This document shows, one piece after another, positions 52,525 through 61,263 of a DNA stretch of 64,000 nucleotides. The first letter of the stretch is position 1. Every line of letters begins with the position of its first letter. The stretch lies in the NCBI GenBank assembly GCA_020201035.1, contig JAIVHO010000034.1:147577-211576 (forward strand), written 5' to 3'. The stretch is from Bacteroidales bacterium (GTDB taxonomy: Bacteria > Bacteroidota > Bacteroidia > Bacteroidales > VadinHA17). The position numbers were made by a program, and so were the translations under genes. The notes beneath the pieces are model-generated. The model was not told where the DNA came from, made no database searches, and saw only the letters and a list, made by a program, of their open reading frames with translations.

Positions 52525-54384
52525 TTACTTTATTCCAAGGAGTCTGTTATAATGGTGCAGTGTTTCAAGAATATTTGAGCGGAGTGAGATAAAATTTTCT
52601 ATCCCCTGCTCCCTGAGTGAAGATTCAGAAGACGGGGCACCTGCAATTACCAGAACTGCCTTTCCCTTTGTCAGCGCTGCTGCCGCGGGAGCAAACTGCT
52701 CATACTCCTCATCCGATGAGCATAGCACAATAATATCCGCCTTCATTTTCAGCGCCATGGCAACACCATCACTTATATTGTCAAAACCGGGGTTATCAAT
52801 AATCTCATATCCTGCCACTCCGAAAAATCCTGACGAGAACTGGGCCCGTGCCTTCCGCATTACCAGGTTTCCTGCTGTCAGCATAAACACCTTTGGCCTT
52901 TTGGCAGCCTTTTCGGTAGCCATCCTGAGCTTCTCAAACTCCTCTGCTGCCCTGATCTGCCTGAGTGGCTCAACCTCAGCAGCAGCCTCACCCTTAAGCT
53001 CTTCAGTCGGTTTGGCTGTAAATTTAGGAGCCTTCTCCGCTGTTCCTGGATAGATATTTGTTCCCAGCAGTTTCTCCTTCCCCATGGCTACATTCTGCAG
53101 CCTCTTTTCTCTTGTTTCGGCCACTGCCGACTGTATATAGCCGCTCTTAAGGCACTCCATGAATCCGCCTCTCTCCTCAATATTCAGGAAGAGTTCCCAT
53201 GCATGGTTTGCCAGCGAGGCTGTTACATTCTCTATATAGTATGATCCTGCTGCCGGATCAGCAACCTTGTCAAAATGGGACTCCTCCTTCAGAAGGAGCT
53301 GCTGGTTGCGGGCAATCCTTTCGGAGAATTCACCCGGTGCTGCAAAAGCTTTGTCGAACCGGCCCACGGTAAGAGAATCTGCACCGCCAAGGGTTGCCGA
53401 CATAGCTTCCGTTTGTGTACGCAGCATGTTAACATAGGGATCATAAACCGTCTTGTTCCACTCAGAGGTTACCGAATGGATATTCATCTTCATTGATTCT
53501 TCGTTTTCAGGGGAGTAGCCCTTCACTATTGCTGCCCAGAGCATCCTTGCAGCCCTCAGTTTGGCTATCTCAATAAAATAGCTTGATCCTGTGCTGAAGG
53601 TAAATCCTGTATGACCGGCAGCTTCATCCGGAGTGATGCCGCGTTCTGTCAGCTGTGCAAGGTATTCATTACCCATCGCGATTGTCATCCCCAGTTCCTG
53701 CACCGCGGTGGCTCCGGCATTACCGAATGCCGCACCGTTAACCCTTATCATCTTCATAGCGGGAAAGAATGAACCCTCCCTGATAAGTGTAACAAGGTAA
53801 TCCATGGCCTCATCAACAGAAACACATAGTTTACCGTTTACCATCAGCCTGCCAAGGGGATCTGTCTCAATGGCTCCCTTCAGCAGGGCAGGCTTGATGC
53901 CACGCGACTCCACAACCTCCCTGAATGTCTTCAGCAGTTCAACCGGTGAATTCAGGGGCACGAAAGAAACTTCAACGGCCTCCAGAAAGATGTTCTCCAG
54001 AAGGTGCTCTATCATTGCCCTGTTAAACATTGTGTCAGCTGCAAAGTGGAAAGCAAGAGAGTCAACCCCTCGTGATAACACATTAAGGGCTTTTGCGTTG
54101 GCCTTAACCGGATCCGTTACCTCTATCTCTTCCCTCACATACCACCGGTTGTCGGTTTTGCCCGTTGTTCGTACAAACGGAAACTCTCCGGGTAGAGAAT
54201 TGATAAAAGGCAGTCCCGCAAGGTCCTCCTCCCGGTAAAAAGGTCTCAGGTCAAAGCCTCCGATAGTTTTCCAGAGAAGTTTCCTGTTGAAATCGGCTCC
54301 CTTAAGATCTGCCGTTATCTTTTCCATCCACTGACCGGTTGTTACCGGAGGAAACTCTTCAAACAACTTTCTGTCCATTGACAT
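52525..54384 (-). CDS. mutA: Methylmalonyl-CoA mutase small (beta) subunit
   Basis: A 619-residue non-catalytic subunit homologous to MutB. It keeps the barrel ([37 protein letters not shown]) and a B12-binding-like C-terminal fold, but this fold lacks the DxHxxG cobalt ligand motif found in mutB, as expected for the structural subunit. It starts the mutA-mutB operon; the gap to mutB is 13 nt. Confidence 0.95.
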   Translation of the reverse strand: MSMDRKLFEEFPPVTTGQWMEKITADLKGADFNRKLLWKTIGGFDLRPFYREEDLAGLPFINSLPGEFPFVRTTGKTDNRWYVREEIEVTDPVKANAKALNVLSRGVDSLAFHFAADTMFNRAMIEHLLENIFLEAVEVSFVPLNSPVELLKTFREVVESRGIKPALLKGAIETDPLGRLMVNGKLCVSVDEAMDYLVTLIREGSFFPAMKMIRVNGAAFGNAGATAVQELGMTIAMGNEYLAQLTERGITPDEAAGHTGFTFSTGSSYFIEIAKLRAARMLWAAIVKGYSPENEESMKMNIHSVTSEWNKTVYDPYVNMLRTQTEAMSATLGGADSLTVGRFDKAFAAPGEFSERIARNQQLLLKEESHFDKVADPAAGSYYIENVTASLANHAWELFLNIEERGGFMECLKSGYIQSAVAETREKRLQNVAMGKEKLLGTNIYPGTAEKAPKFTAKPTEELKGEAAAEVEPLRQIRAAEEFEKLRMATEKAAKRPKVFMLTAGNLVMRKARAQFSSGFFGVAGYEIIDNPGFDNISDGVAMALKMKADIIVLCSSDEEYEQFAPAAAALTKGKAVLVIAGAPSSESSLREQGIENFISLRSNILETLHHYNRLLGIK

Positions 54385-54502
54385 AATGTATCCTGTTGAT
54401 TATTTATCCCGCAAAGTTAAAAGAATTTAAAGAGAGAAAACCTATGCTTTTTGTCATGGTTAACGTTATTGATCAGGGCAATGGTAACGCTCGCGAACCG
54501 CA

Positions 54503-55598
54503 TTAATCAGTAGAGACTCCGCTCTCCATCAGAAACGATTTTATAAAGCCCCCCAGCTCTCCGTCAAGCACCGCCTGCACATTGCCCGTTTCATATCCGG
54601 TTCTGAGGTCCTTTACCATCTTGTAGGGATGCAGCACATATGACCTTATCTGAGAACCCCACTCTATTCTCTTTTTCTCACCTTCCACCTTCGCCTGCTC
54701 ATCCATGCGCCGGCGCAGTTCAAGCTCGTAGAGATGTGAACGGAGTATCCTGAGTGCGTTCTCCTTATTCTTCATCTGGGACCGTGTCTCCTGATTCTCT
54801 ATCACCAGTCCGGTCGGCTGGTGACGTAGCCTTACCGCTGTCTCAACTTTATTAACGTTCTGTCCGCCGGCGCCGCTCGACCGGTATGTCTCCCAGCTGA
54901 TATCTGCCGGATTGATTTCTATCTCTATATTATCATCCACCAGTGGTGATACAAAAACCGAAGCAAAGGTAGTCTGTCTCTTCCCCTGTGCATTAAAGGG
55001 AGATATTCGTACCAGACGGTGTACCCCGTTCTCACTCTTCAGATAGCCGTATGCATTGTCTCCGGTAACTTCAAGTGTCACCGATTTGATCCCAACCTCA
55101 TCACCGGGCTGGAAATCCACCTCCTTTACCCTGTAATTGTTCCTCTCGCACCATCGCAGGTACATCCGCATAAGCATCTCGGCCCAGTCATTGCTCTCCG
55201 TACCGCCGGCACCCGCATTAATCTTAAGCAGGCTATCCATCTGGTCCTCATCCCTTCTCAGCATATTTCTCACCTCCAGGGCTTCCACAAGGTGAAGAGC
55301 CTTCTCATACAGTTCATCAAGATCACCGGCACCCGCCTCTCCCTCCCTGATAAACTCCTGCATAACCCCAAGGTCTTCAACAGCCGAATCCACCGAATTG
55401 AAAGAGCTGATCCAGCTCTTCAGTACGGAAAGGTTCTTCATATGCTCCTCTGCTGCTTTGGGGTCATCCCAGAATTCAGGATCACGTGTACGCAGCTCCT
55501 CCTCTTTTATCCTCTCAACCTTGCCGGCAATGTCAAAGATACCCCCTTAACGCATCCCGGCGTCCTGCTAAATCCTTTATCTGTTCCGCTGTTACCAT
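54503..55598 (-). CDS. prfB: Peptide chain release factor 2, programmed +1 frameshift
   Basis: The 364-residue RF2 is encoded in two overlapping frames. Translation begins at ATG 55598 ([19 protein letters not shown]) and reaches an in-frame TGA at codon 22 (55535-55533). A +1 shift on CTT TGA C resumes at Asp in the frame that ends at 54503. The body carries the SPF stop-codon recognition element (as [14 protein letters not shown]) and the GGQ catalytic motif in [16 protein letters not shown]2 releases peptides at UGA and UAA, and low RF2 promotes the frameshift, giving autoregulation. GGQ is methylated by PrmC, encoded at 47532. Confidence 0.96.
55532..55547 (-). promoter_or_regulatory. prfB: RF2 programmed frameshift site
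   Basis: Minus strand reads AGGGGG TAT CTT TGA C: a Shine-Dalgarno-like AGGGGG 3 nt upstream of the slippery CTT, the UGA stop and the stimulatory C, matching the E. coli arrangement. The frame after the shift continues [13 protein letters not shown]. Confidence 0.95.
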
Positions 55599-55616
55599 AT
55601 CACTCTCTATTTATTA

Positions 55617-55648
55617 CAAAAATAACTTTTTGATCCGGCTCTCACAAG
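55617..55648 (-). promoter_or_regulatory. Promoter for prfB (CTTG, 20 nt, TATTTTTG)
   Basis: Minus strand CTTG (55648-55645) and TATTTTTG (55624-55617) with a 20-nt spacer. The leader is short (about 10-20 nt). It overlaps the divergent VanZ promoter. Confidence 0.6.
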
Positions 55649-55663
55649 ATTTTACTACTTTTG
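55629..55663 (+). promoter_or_regulatory. Promoter for the VanZ-family gene (TTTG, TACTTTTG)
   Basis: TTTG at 55629-55632 and TACTTTTG at 55656-55663, spacer 23 nt, slightly long. The box covers a TTG at 55661, which rules that codon out as the start. Confidence 0.6.
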
Positions 55664-55681
55664 CCAGTCGATTCGCAAAAA

Positions 55682-56098
55682 ATGGGAAGATTAATTAACA
55701 ATTTCAGACCGTATGCAAGGATACTCCTGGTGATCTGGGTTATCCTGATAATTATTCTTGCAATATTACCTAATCTGCCCACTCCAAGGATCGGGGGAAG
55801 ACTTATTCCTATTCGGCTCGACTACCCCATTCATTATCTTGAGCATACGCTGCTCGCCTTTCTTGCGGTAATCTCCTTTGTATATGACCGCAGGCAGCTT
55901 ACACGCATTCTTATTACACTTTCCACCCTAATAGCGTTTGCAGTGTTTTCTGAGATGCTTCAGCTGCTTATCCCGGCCCGTACTTTTGAATTCAAGGATA
56001 TGTTTCTGAATATTGCCGGCATTATAACAGGCACCATAATAGCCCTTGCCGTTACGGCTGATCAGAAGTTATCAGAAACTACGAAAACCCAACGGTAG
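55682..56098 (+). CDS. VanZ family membrane protein
   Basis: A 138-residue protein with four hydrophobic helices (about 10-28, 52-68, 80-98 and 108-128). The VanZ-like signature includes DYPIHYLEHTLLAFLAV and SEMLQLLIPARTFEFKDMFLNIAG, with the conserved His, Glu and Asp residues. VanZ in enterococci gives low teicoplanin resistance, but most relatives are of unknown function. The ATG at 55682 is chosen because the earlier TTG lies in the promoter box. Monocistronic, divergent from prfB. Confidence 0.85.
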   Translation: MGRLINNFRPYARILLVIWVILIIILAILPNLPTPRIGGRLIPIRLDYPIHYLEHTLLAFLAVISFVYDRRQLTRILITLSTLIAFAVFSEMLQLLIPARTFEFKDMFLNIAGIITGTIIALAVTADQKLSETTKTQR

Positions 56099-56149
56099 CA
56101 TATCATCAGTTACAGGAACCGATATTTTTCTGCCGGGTACAAGATTCAG

Positions 56150-56320
56150 CAGCAAGGTACTCCGCCGGAGGCACGGAACAGCAGCAAGGTATTCCGCCGG
56201 AGGCACAGGAAAGTGGCAACCGGCAGCAACAGAACTCCGCCGGAGGCACGGATCAGCAGCAACCGGGCGCAACAGAACTCCGCCGGAGGCCCGGATCAGC
56301 AGCAACCGCCCCAAACGGTA
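56150..56320. repeat. Tandem/interrupted repeat with CTCCGCCGGAGG core, four to five units
   Basis: TCCGCCGGAGGC cores start at 56161, 56193, 56236 and 56279 (spacings 32, 43 and 43 bp), separated by CAGCAGCAAC-type segments. Each core is an inverted repeat CTCCG-C-CGGAG. The array fills the gap between the VanZ gene and the M20 gene; the rest of 56099-56495 has no gene that I recognise. An Arg-rich frame through it is not credible coding. Confidence 0.85.
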
Positions 56321-56495
56321 CTCCACCGTGCAACCAGATCAGCTCTTCCACATCATTAAGTAATATGCCAGATGAAGGGCATCCCGACGAATAGCACCTC
56401 TTTTAATGTCAAAGAACATTAAAGCAGGATCACCTCACCAGCATCATCCTGAACTTTTTTTAGTAATTTGGTGACTTGTACCAAACCACCTAAAG

Positions 56496-58046
56496 ATGAA
56501 AAAAGCACTGATTATTGCAGCGTTAATCCTGTTCCAGGCGATATTGATAACAACGCCGGCTAAGGCACAGAAAAAAGAGAGCAGCAAGGATAAGGAGATT
56601 AAGGCGAAGCTCTACAAGGAGAAGGCAACAGCCATTGACTACCTCTCCGGTCAGGAGGTGGTAGAGAGATTTGGGGCAATATCAGATGCCATATGGGGAT
56701 TTGCCGAGCTGGGAATGCAGGAATTCAGATCTTCAGCCCTGCTTATTGAAACACTGAAAAAAGAGGGCTTCACAGTGGAGGAGGGTCTGGCGGGTATACC
56801 CACCTGCTTTGTTGCCACATGGGGAAGCGGCAAGCCGGTGATAGGTGTGCTGGGCGAATATGATGCACTGCCAATGCTTTCACAGAAAGGACTTGTGCCT
56901 CTGCAGGATCCTCTGGTTGATGGCGCCCCCGGCCATGGCTGCGGACATAATATGATGGGAACAGCAGGTGTGGCTGCCGTAATTGCAGTTAAAAAAAGCA
57001 TGGAGGAGCACGGGATTCCTGGCACAATAAGGTTCTACGGCTCTCCTGCCGAGGAGACAATTATAAGCAGGCCCTATATGGTCAAAGCCGGACTTTTTGA
57101 TGATGTGGATGCGGTGATTGACAACCATACCTCCTCAGGATTTTCCACAGGGTACGGTGTAAGCGGCAACGCCGTTATCTCGGTGATATTTTCCTTCAGG
57201 GGAAAAACGGCACATTCGGCAGGTGCTCCCTGGGATGGCAGAAGCGCCCTGGATGCCGTTGAACTGATGAATATCTCAACCAACTTCCTCCGTGAACATC
57301 TGAACTACACACACCGCATGCACTATGTTATTACCGGCGGCGGGGAGGCACCCAACGTGGTTCCTGATAAGGCCTCTGTATGGTACTATATCCGGAATAC
57401 CGACGAACGGATTGAGGATATGTACAACAGGGTGGTTAAATGTGCCGAAGGAGCTGCCCTGGCAACAGGAACCACCCTGGACAGTATCCGGGTGCTTACC
57501 GGGGTTCACCAGCGCCACTCCAACGAAACGATGGCACGAGTTATATACTCCAATATAGAGCTTGTGGGAATGCCGGAGTGGAGCGATGGGGAGAATACTT
57601 ATGCCAAAGAGCTGCAGAAGGAGCTGGGTAAAGAGGAGAAGGGCTATCCGGTTGAAATTTCACCCCTCAGGGAACCGGCATCAGTGCAGGTAGGCGGAGG
57701 ATCATCCGATGTGGGAGAGGTGACCCTAATTGCCCCCACTGCAACAGTTAACTTCCCGGGAGGTGTTCCCGGCTCAATAGGCCACCACTGGTCGGCAGTA
57801 GCCTCCAACTACGGCAGTGCAGCCGCAAAAGGGCTTATTGCCGGTTCCAAAGTGATGGCAGCAACCGCCCTTGACCTGCTTACAAAAAAAGAATTGCTCT
57901 TAAGGGCGCAGAAGGAGTTCAGTGAGTATTCAGCCGACCATCCCTACAGGTCGCTGTTGCCTGATAACGCCACACCGCCCCTCGACCTTAACCGGGATCT
58001 GATGGAAAAATTCAGGGCCGTGATGGAGCAGGCAGAGGGGAAATAA
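56496..58046 (+). CDS. Exported M20 family amidohydrolase (AbgB-like)
   Basis: A 516-residue metallohydrolase with a signal peptide (1-24, TTPAKAQ). M20D metal-site segments are GHGCGHNMMG and GSPAEET; the dimerisation domain contains FRGKTAHSAGAPWDGRSALD, and GSIGHHWSA supplies a late metal ligand. The order and the ISRPYMVKAGLF segment most resemble AbgB, the p-aminobenzoyl-glutamate hydrolase subunit, and related indole-acetyl-amino-acid or hippurate hydrolases. Substrate is unproven. The last 33 bp are duplicated imperfectly 35 bp after the stop. Confidence 0.9.
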   Translation: MKKALIIAALILFQAILITTPAKAQKKESSKDKEIKAKLYKEKATAIDYLSGQEVVERFGAISDAIWGFAELGMQEFRSSALLIETLKKEGFTVEEGLAGIPTCFVATWGSGKPVIGVLGEYDALPMLSQKGLVPLQDPLVDGAPGHGCGHNMMGTAGVAAVIAVKKSMEEHGIPGTIRFYGSPAEETIISRPYMVKAGLFDDVDAVIDNHTSSGFSTGYGVSGNAVISVIFSFRGKTAHSAGAPWDGRSALDAVELMNISTNFLREHLNYTHRMHYVITGGGEAPNVVPDKASVWYYIRNTDERIEDMYNRVVKCAEGAALATGTTLDSIRVLTGVHQRHSNETMARVIYSNIELVGMPEWSDGENTYAKELQKELGKEEKGYPVEISPLREPASVQVGGGSSDVGEVTLIAPTATVNFPGGVPGSIGHHWSAVASNYGSAAAKGLIAGSKVMAATALDLLTKKELLLRAQKEFSEYSADHPYRSLLPDNATPPLDLNRDLMEKFRAVMEQAEGK

Positions 58047-58113
58047 AATCAAAACCCTCCCCGGGTCACGGAAAAAAGTGCAGGGCAGTGATGGAACAGG
58101 CAGAGGGGAAATA
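58013..58113 (+). repeat. Duplicated 3' end of the M20 gene
   Basis: 58013-58045 and 58081-58113 match at 31 of 33 positions, including the final codons and the stop-codon region; offset 68 bp. The second copy is outside the gene. Confidence 0.85.
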
Positions 58114-58166
58114 GACACAGGATAACACCACAACCCCCTGCTGCCAGGAAAAGTCCGGAATAATGA

Positions 58167-58204
58167 TGAAGTCTGCTAAAATAATATTGAAGCCTGCTAA
58201 AATA
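58167..58204 (-). repeat. Duplicated 3' end of the fibre-like gene
   Basis: 58188-58204 (containing the stop of the minus-strand gene) and 58167-58183 match at 16 of 17 positions, offset 21 bp. Confidence 0.75.
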
Positions 58205-59336
58205 CATATCCGGAACCGATATCATACTCCTCATTATTTGCTATAAAGTCATAATCGGCAACAGGATTAAGCCCTGAATCGGAGATATTCTTTCTTGCCC
58301 TGAAGGCAATCATATTACTGCTCAGGTTAACGCTCTTGGCTGTTCCTCCTTCTGTTATAACAAGGTTACTCCCCTGGATAGACATAGAGGTGATCAGTTC
58401 GTTGGTAGGGCTGGCATCGGCATCATTCTTGAGTCCCGACAGATCAACCGGGGCAGTCCCCTCATCAATAGTAAGAGAATAGGTTGCAGGGTTATAATGG
58501 AGCTGCTGGATCTCATTGCGCGGATCCAGATCGGTATCATTTACCAGATGTGAAAGATCAATCTCCGTTGCATCGGCATTACGGGTAATCTTCAGCTTAT
58601 TATCTGTCACCCTCAGATCCTGTATCTCATTTGTGGGATCTGAATCGTCATCATCAATATTTATATCCTGCAGCTTGATAGAATTTCCCTTGGTAATACT
58701 TAATGAATCGCCGGAAATGGAGAGGTACTGTATCTCATCCTCAGTGTTATTGACCAGTGTGGCCAGGTTAACCGTGCTTATTACGGTAGGACTACTCTCG
58801 CCGTCATCGATCCAGAGATTAACACCGTCAAAATTAAGACGCTGGTTATCACTGGCAGGATCACCTGCCGGCCCTACCGGTCCGGCCGGACCGGGTTCAA
58901 GGGATCTGGCTGCATAAAGGGCATACGGAACGCTCAGGAACTGCATGGTACCCATTTCAATATAATCGGCAGCAAACCTGATCTCAACCCTGATAAAATG
59001 GTTATCATCCTCCCACCTTACCTCTGAAAAATCCTCATATAGTCCTGATGCAGGAACCCCTTTACCAATTGTGGCAGAGAAAACCCCGTACCTTGATGTT
59101 GCCACATCGTTATGAACCTCCTGATAGGACACTGTTCCCAGCGACGTCCCGGAGAGAACTGTAAACCGGATATCAACATTGGTATTTGTAAGCTCACGTC
59201 CGGCCGCATCCCGGGCCACAGCCTGATAGTTAATCCCGTAAGGAACCTGCTGTGCTGAAACCTGATCAGCTGCTATGGCTGAGATAATAGACAATATTGC
59301 CACGATAATCTGCCTGCTTCCTTTTTTCATATTCAT
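58197..59336 (-). CDS. Exported fibre-like protein with collagen-type segment and beta repeats, C-terminal domain apparently truncated
   Basis: A 379-residue protein with a signal peptide (1-28). The N-terminal domain (about 30-145; NYQAVARDAAGRELTNTNVD, ALYAARS) is common in Bacteroidota surface fibre proteins. A short collagen-like GPAGPVGPAGDP follows at about 152-163. Residues 165-340 carry repeated NEIQDLRVTDNKLKIT-type beta units (DPTNEIQ, DPRNEIQ, SPTNELI). The chain then enters what resembles the first strands of a C1q/TNF-like head (AFRARKNISDSGLNPV, DIGSGYVF) but stops after about 36 residues, where that domain would normally run about 130. Five nt separate it from the T9SS-tagged gene upstream, so they form an operon. 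Confidence 0.75.
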   Translation of the reverse strand: MNMKKGSRQIIVAILSIISAIAADQVSAQQVPYGINYQAVARDAAGRELTNTNVDIRFTVLSGTSLGTVSYQEVHNDVATSRYGVFSATIGKGVPASGLYEDFSEVRWEDDNHFIRVEIRFAADYIEMGTMQFLSVPYALYAARSLEPGPAGPVGPAGDPASDNQRLNFDGVNLWIDDGESSPTVISTVNLATLVNNTEDEIQYLSISGDSLSITKGNSIKLQDINIDDDDSDPTNEIQDLRVTDNKLKITRNADATEIDLSHLVNDTDLDPRNEIQQLHYNPATYSLTIDEGTAPVDLSGLKNDADASPTNELITSMSIQGSNLVITEGGTAKSVNLSSNMIAFRARKNISDSGLNPVADYDFIANNEEYDIGSGYVF

Positions 59337-59341
59337 AGGAT

Positions 59342-59857
59342 TTACATCTTTTCGATCTTAAATATACGGGAAATCCGTTCGGGAGTTGATTCTACCCTGA
59401 CAAAGTAGAGCCCGCGCTTGTAATTCCTGAAATCAATCACCTCATTTCTCCAGTAATGGGGATCGCACTGATAACTTTTCCTCAGATATATGGTGCCGTC
59501 AATTGTGAATATTGTAATGTGGTATTCCACCTGCAGATCACCGAACATCTCCAGTTTAAGGTGGTCGTTTACAGGGTTGGGGTAAACCTTAATACCGTTA
59601 CCCTGGGGCTTTATGGTCAGTTCATAAACCATTGAAGGCTGCTGAAATCCCTGGGTCATATCCCACTGTTCACCCGGGAGATACTGAACCACCGGCTCGC
59701 CAACTGACTGACTTATATGGTATAAATCCCCGTGCCAGGTTGAGGCAAGCGGTACAAGAACCTGATGTGACAACTCCTGTGAACGGAGGCACACAATCCC
59801 TGTCAGAAATAGTATAACGAAGATCCCCCTCTTCAGCATTTCTGAAATAGTAAGCAT
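59342..59857 (-). CDS. Small exported protein with T9SS C-terminal sorting domain
   Basis: A protein of about 171 residues. The frame is open to 59887, but MLTISEMLKRGIFVILFLTG from 59857 (or MLKRGIFVIL at 59839) gives a normal signal peptide. The mature N-terminal part (HQVLVPLASTWHGDLYHISQ, GEPVVQYL) is a beta-rich segment; the C-terminal 80 residues are a type A sorting domain (KVYPNPVNDHLKLEM, FTIDGTIYLRKS, KRGLYFVRVES). It lies 5 nt upstream of the fibre-like gene. Pairs of a short T9SS-tagged protein with a fibre-like protein recur in this phylum; the role is probably surface attachment, which is inference. Confidence 0.8.
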   Translation of the reverse strand: MLTISEMLKRGIFVILFLTGIVCLRSQELSHQVLVPLASTWHGDLYHISQSVGEPVVQYLPGEQWDMTQGFQQPSMVYELTIKPQGNGIKVYPNPVNDHLKLEMFGDLQVEYHITIFTIDGTIYLRKSYQCDPHYWRNEVIDFRNYKRGLYFVRVESTPERISRIFKIEKM

Positions 59858-59917
59858 GTAAAAATAAAAAAAAATATAAATACACAACCCTTCCTGCCTG
59901 ATTATTTGCTTTTTGAT

Positions 59918-61174
59918 CTAAAAATAGGTCTTTTTACGACCCCTTATAACTACAAATGCGAAGAGCGCTGCCATGGCTGTCTGGGTAATTACGCTGGCTG
60001 TAGCCGCTCCTTCAGCGCCGGCGGATGGTATAAGGAAAACGTTTAGCAAAACATTGATAATCATGCCACTGCCTGCAATAATATTAAGCTGAGCCAGTGT
60101 GCCCCGGGCAGTAAGCACCGTACTAAATATATAGGTTACGGCCACCGGTACATAGGATATCATCAGTATGGCAAAGAGCCTTGCTGACTGCCCAACATGC
60201 TCAATATATAAAAGAGCCATAATCTCCTTGCTGAACAGAACCGATACCAGGGTAACTGCTGCCGCCGGGAGCGCCAGCATAACAAGGGCCATCTTCTCCA
60301 GAGGCACCGTATCTTCACCCAAAGCCATGGCGCGGGTGAACTGGGGCAGCAGTATAACAGCAAAAAGGTACGGAATCATTGATGCAGCATCAAGAAGCCT
60401 GAAAGCCTGTGCGTAAACTCCCGCGGCCACCTTACCGTCAGGGAGCATCCGTTCGAGCATCACGCTGTCAACCCTCCAGTAAACAGCCATAAAAAGTGAA
60501 AGCAGTGCATATGGAGCACTCTCCCTCAGTATAATTACTATTGCCGGGCGGTTAAAGATAACAGGTGCCCCTCCTCTTTTACCAAGCACTACCAGCAGGG
60601 CAATAGCAAAGGTTACCACGTAGCCGAAAGTCTGGCACCATACAAACCACTCTATTCTGAAACTGCTGCCGGCAACTCCGCCAAACAGTAGCAATCCCAC
60701 CGTAACAATCATAATCAGCCTGTCGGTAACCGACAGCAGGGCATCGGTCCTGAAAAGTTGCAGGGCGGTGATATTGCTTCTGAGATAGAGGATAAAGGAG
60801 GCCAGAAACTGGTTTATCAGCAGTATGGTAAGAATGCCCGTCTGCCGGAGATCATATCCCATGGCAAAGGCTACCGATAGTGAGATAACCATATAGGCAA
60901 CCGCGAAACCAATCCTGATAATAAAGAGATTGCCGAGCAGAAGGGAAAGCTGACCGGGATCCTGTGAAACCCTGCGGTTATTGTAGTTGGTGATCCCGAA
61001 ATCGAGCACTATGTTAAAGAGAACCGAAAAGCTGAAAAGTGAAAAATAGAAACCATACTCACCCGCTCCCACCACATTTTGAACAGTACGGTCAATCCCC
61101 AGCACCCAGAAGGCTTTGATAATAATATTAAGTATCAGCAGAAGAGATATATTTTCAAGAAAGCGACGTCTCAA
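59918..61174 (-). CDS. Polysaccharide flippase (Wzx/MATE-like, MOP superfamily)
   Basis: A 418-residue protein with about 12 membrane helices, on the short side for Wzx. It opens MRRRFLENISLLLILNIIIKAFW and has the family's GEYGFYFSLFSFSVLFNIVLD segment at helix 2, the helix 6-8 region with SAPYALLSLFMAVYWRVDSVML and GAEGAATASVITQTA near the C-terminus. It would flip lipid-linked sugar repeat units across the inner membrane. It is divergent from a GT4 gene, consistent with a minor glycan locus; no polymerase Wzy is visible. Confidence 0.9.
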   Translation of the reverse strand: MRRRFLENISLLLILNIIIKAFWVLGIDRTVQNVVGAGEYGFYFSLFSFSVLFNIVLDFGITNYNNRRVSQDPGQLSLLLGNLFIIRIGFAVAYMVISLSVAFAMGYDLRQTGILTILLINQFLASFILYLRSNITALQLFRTDALLSVTDRLIMIVTVGLLLFGGVAGSSFRIEWFVWCQTFGYVVTFAIALLVVLGKRGGAPVIFNRPAIVIILRESAPYALLSLFMAVYWRVDSVMLERMLPDGKVAAGVYAQAFRLLDAASMIPYLFAVILLPQFTRAMALGEDTVPLEKMALVMLALPAAAVTLVSVLFSKEIMALLYIEHVGQSARLFAILMISYVPVAVTYIFSTVLTARGTLAQLNIIAGSGMIINVLLNVFLIPSAGAEGAATASVITQTAMAALFAFVVIRGRKKTYF

Positions 61175-61263
61175 ACTATTGAATTTAGATTTTTATTACC
61201 AGTTTAAAAGTTATAAATTTAGCTTTTTGGAACCAATATTATCCTTTCCGGAAAAAATTATTG

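Noticed and set aside
55441-55443. Internal ATG as the prfB start
   Set aside because: It would remove the conserved N-terminal helix and ignore the canonical frameshift site upstream.
56046-56363. 105-residue frame through the CTCCGCCGGAG repeats
   Set aside because: Arg/Ser-rich translation of a non-coding repeat; overlaps the VanZ stop without any ribosome signal.
58049-58234. Small minus-strand frame after the fibre-like gene as a continuation of it
   Set aside because: Its translation (CLFPLCLFHHCP type) has no C1q character and is antisense to the duplicated M20 tail.
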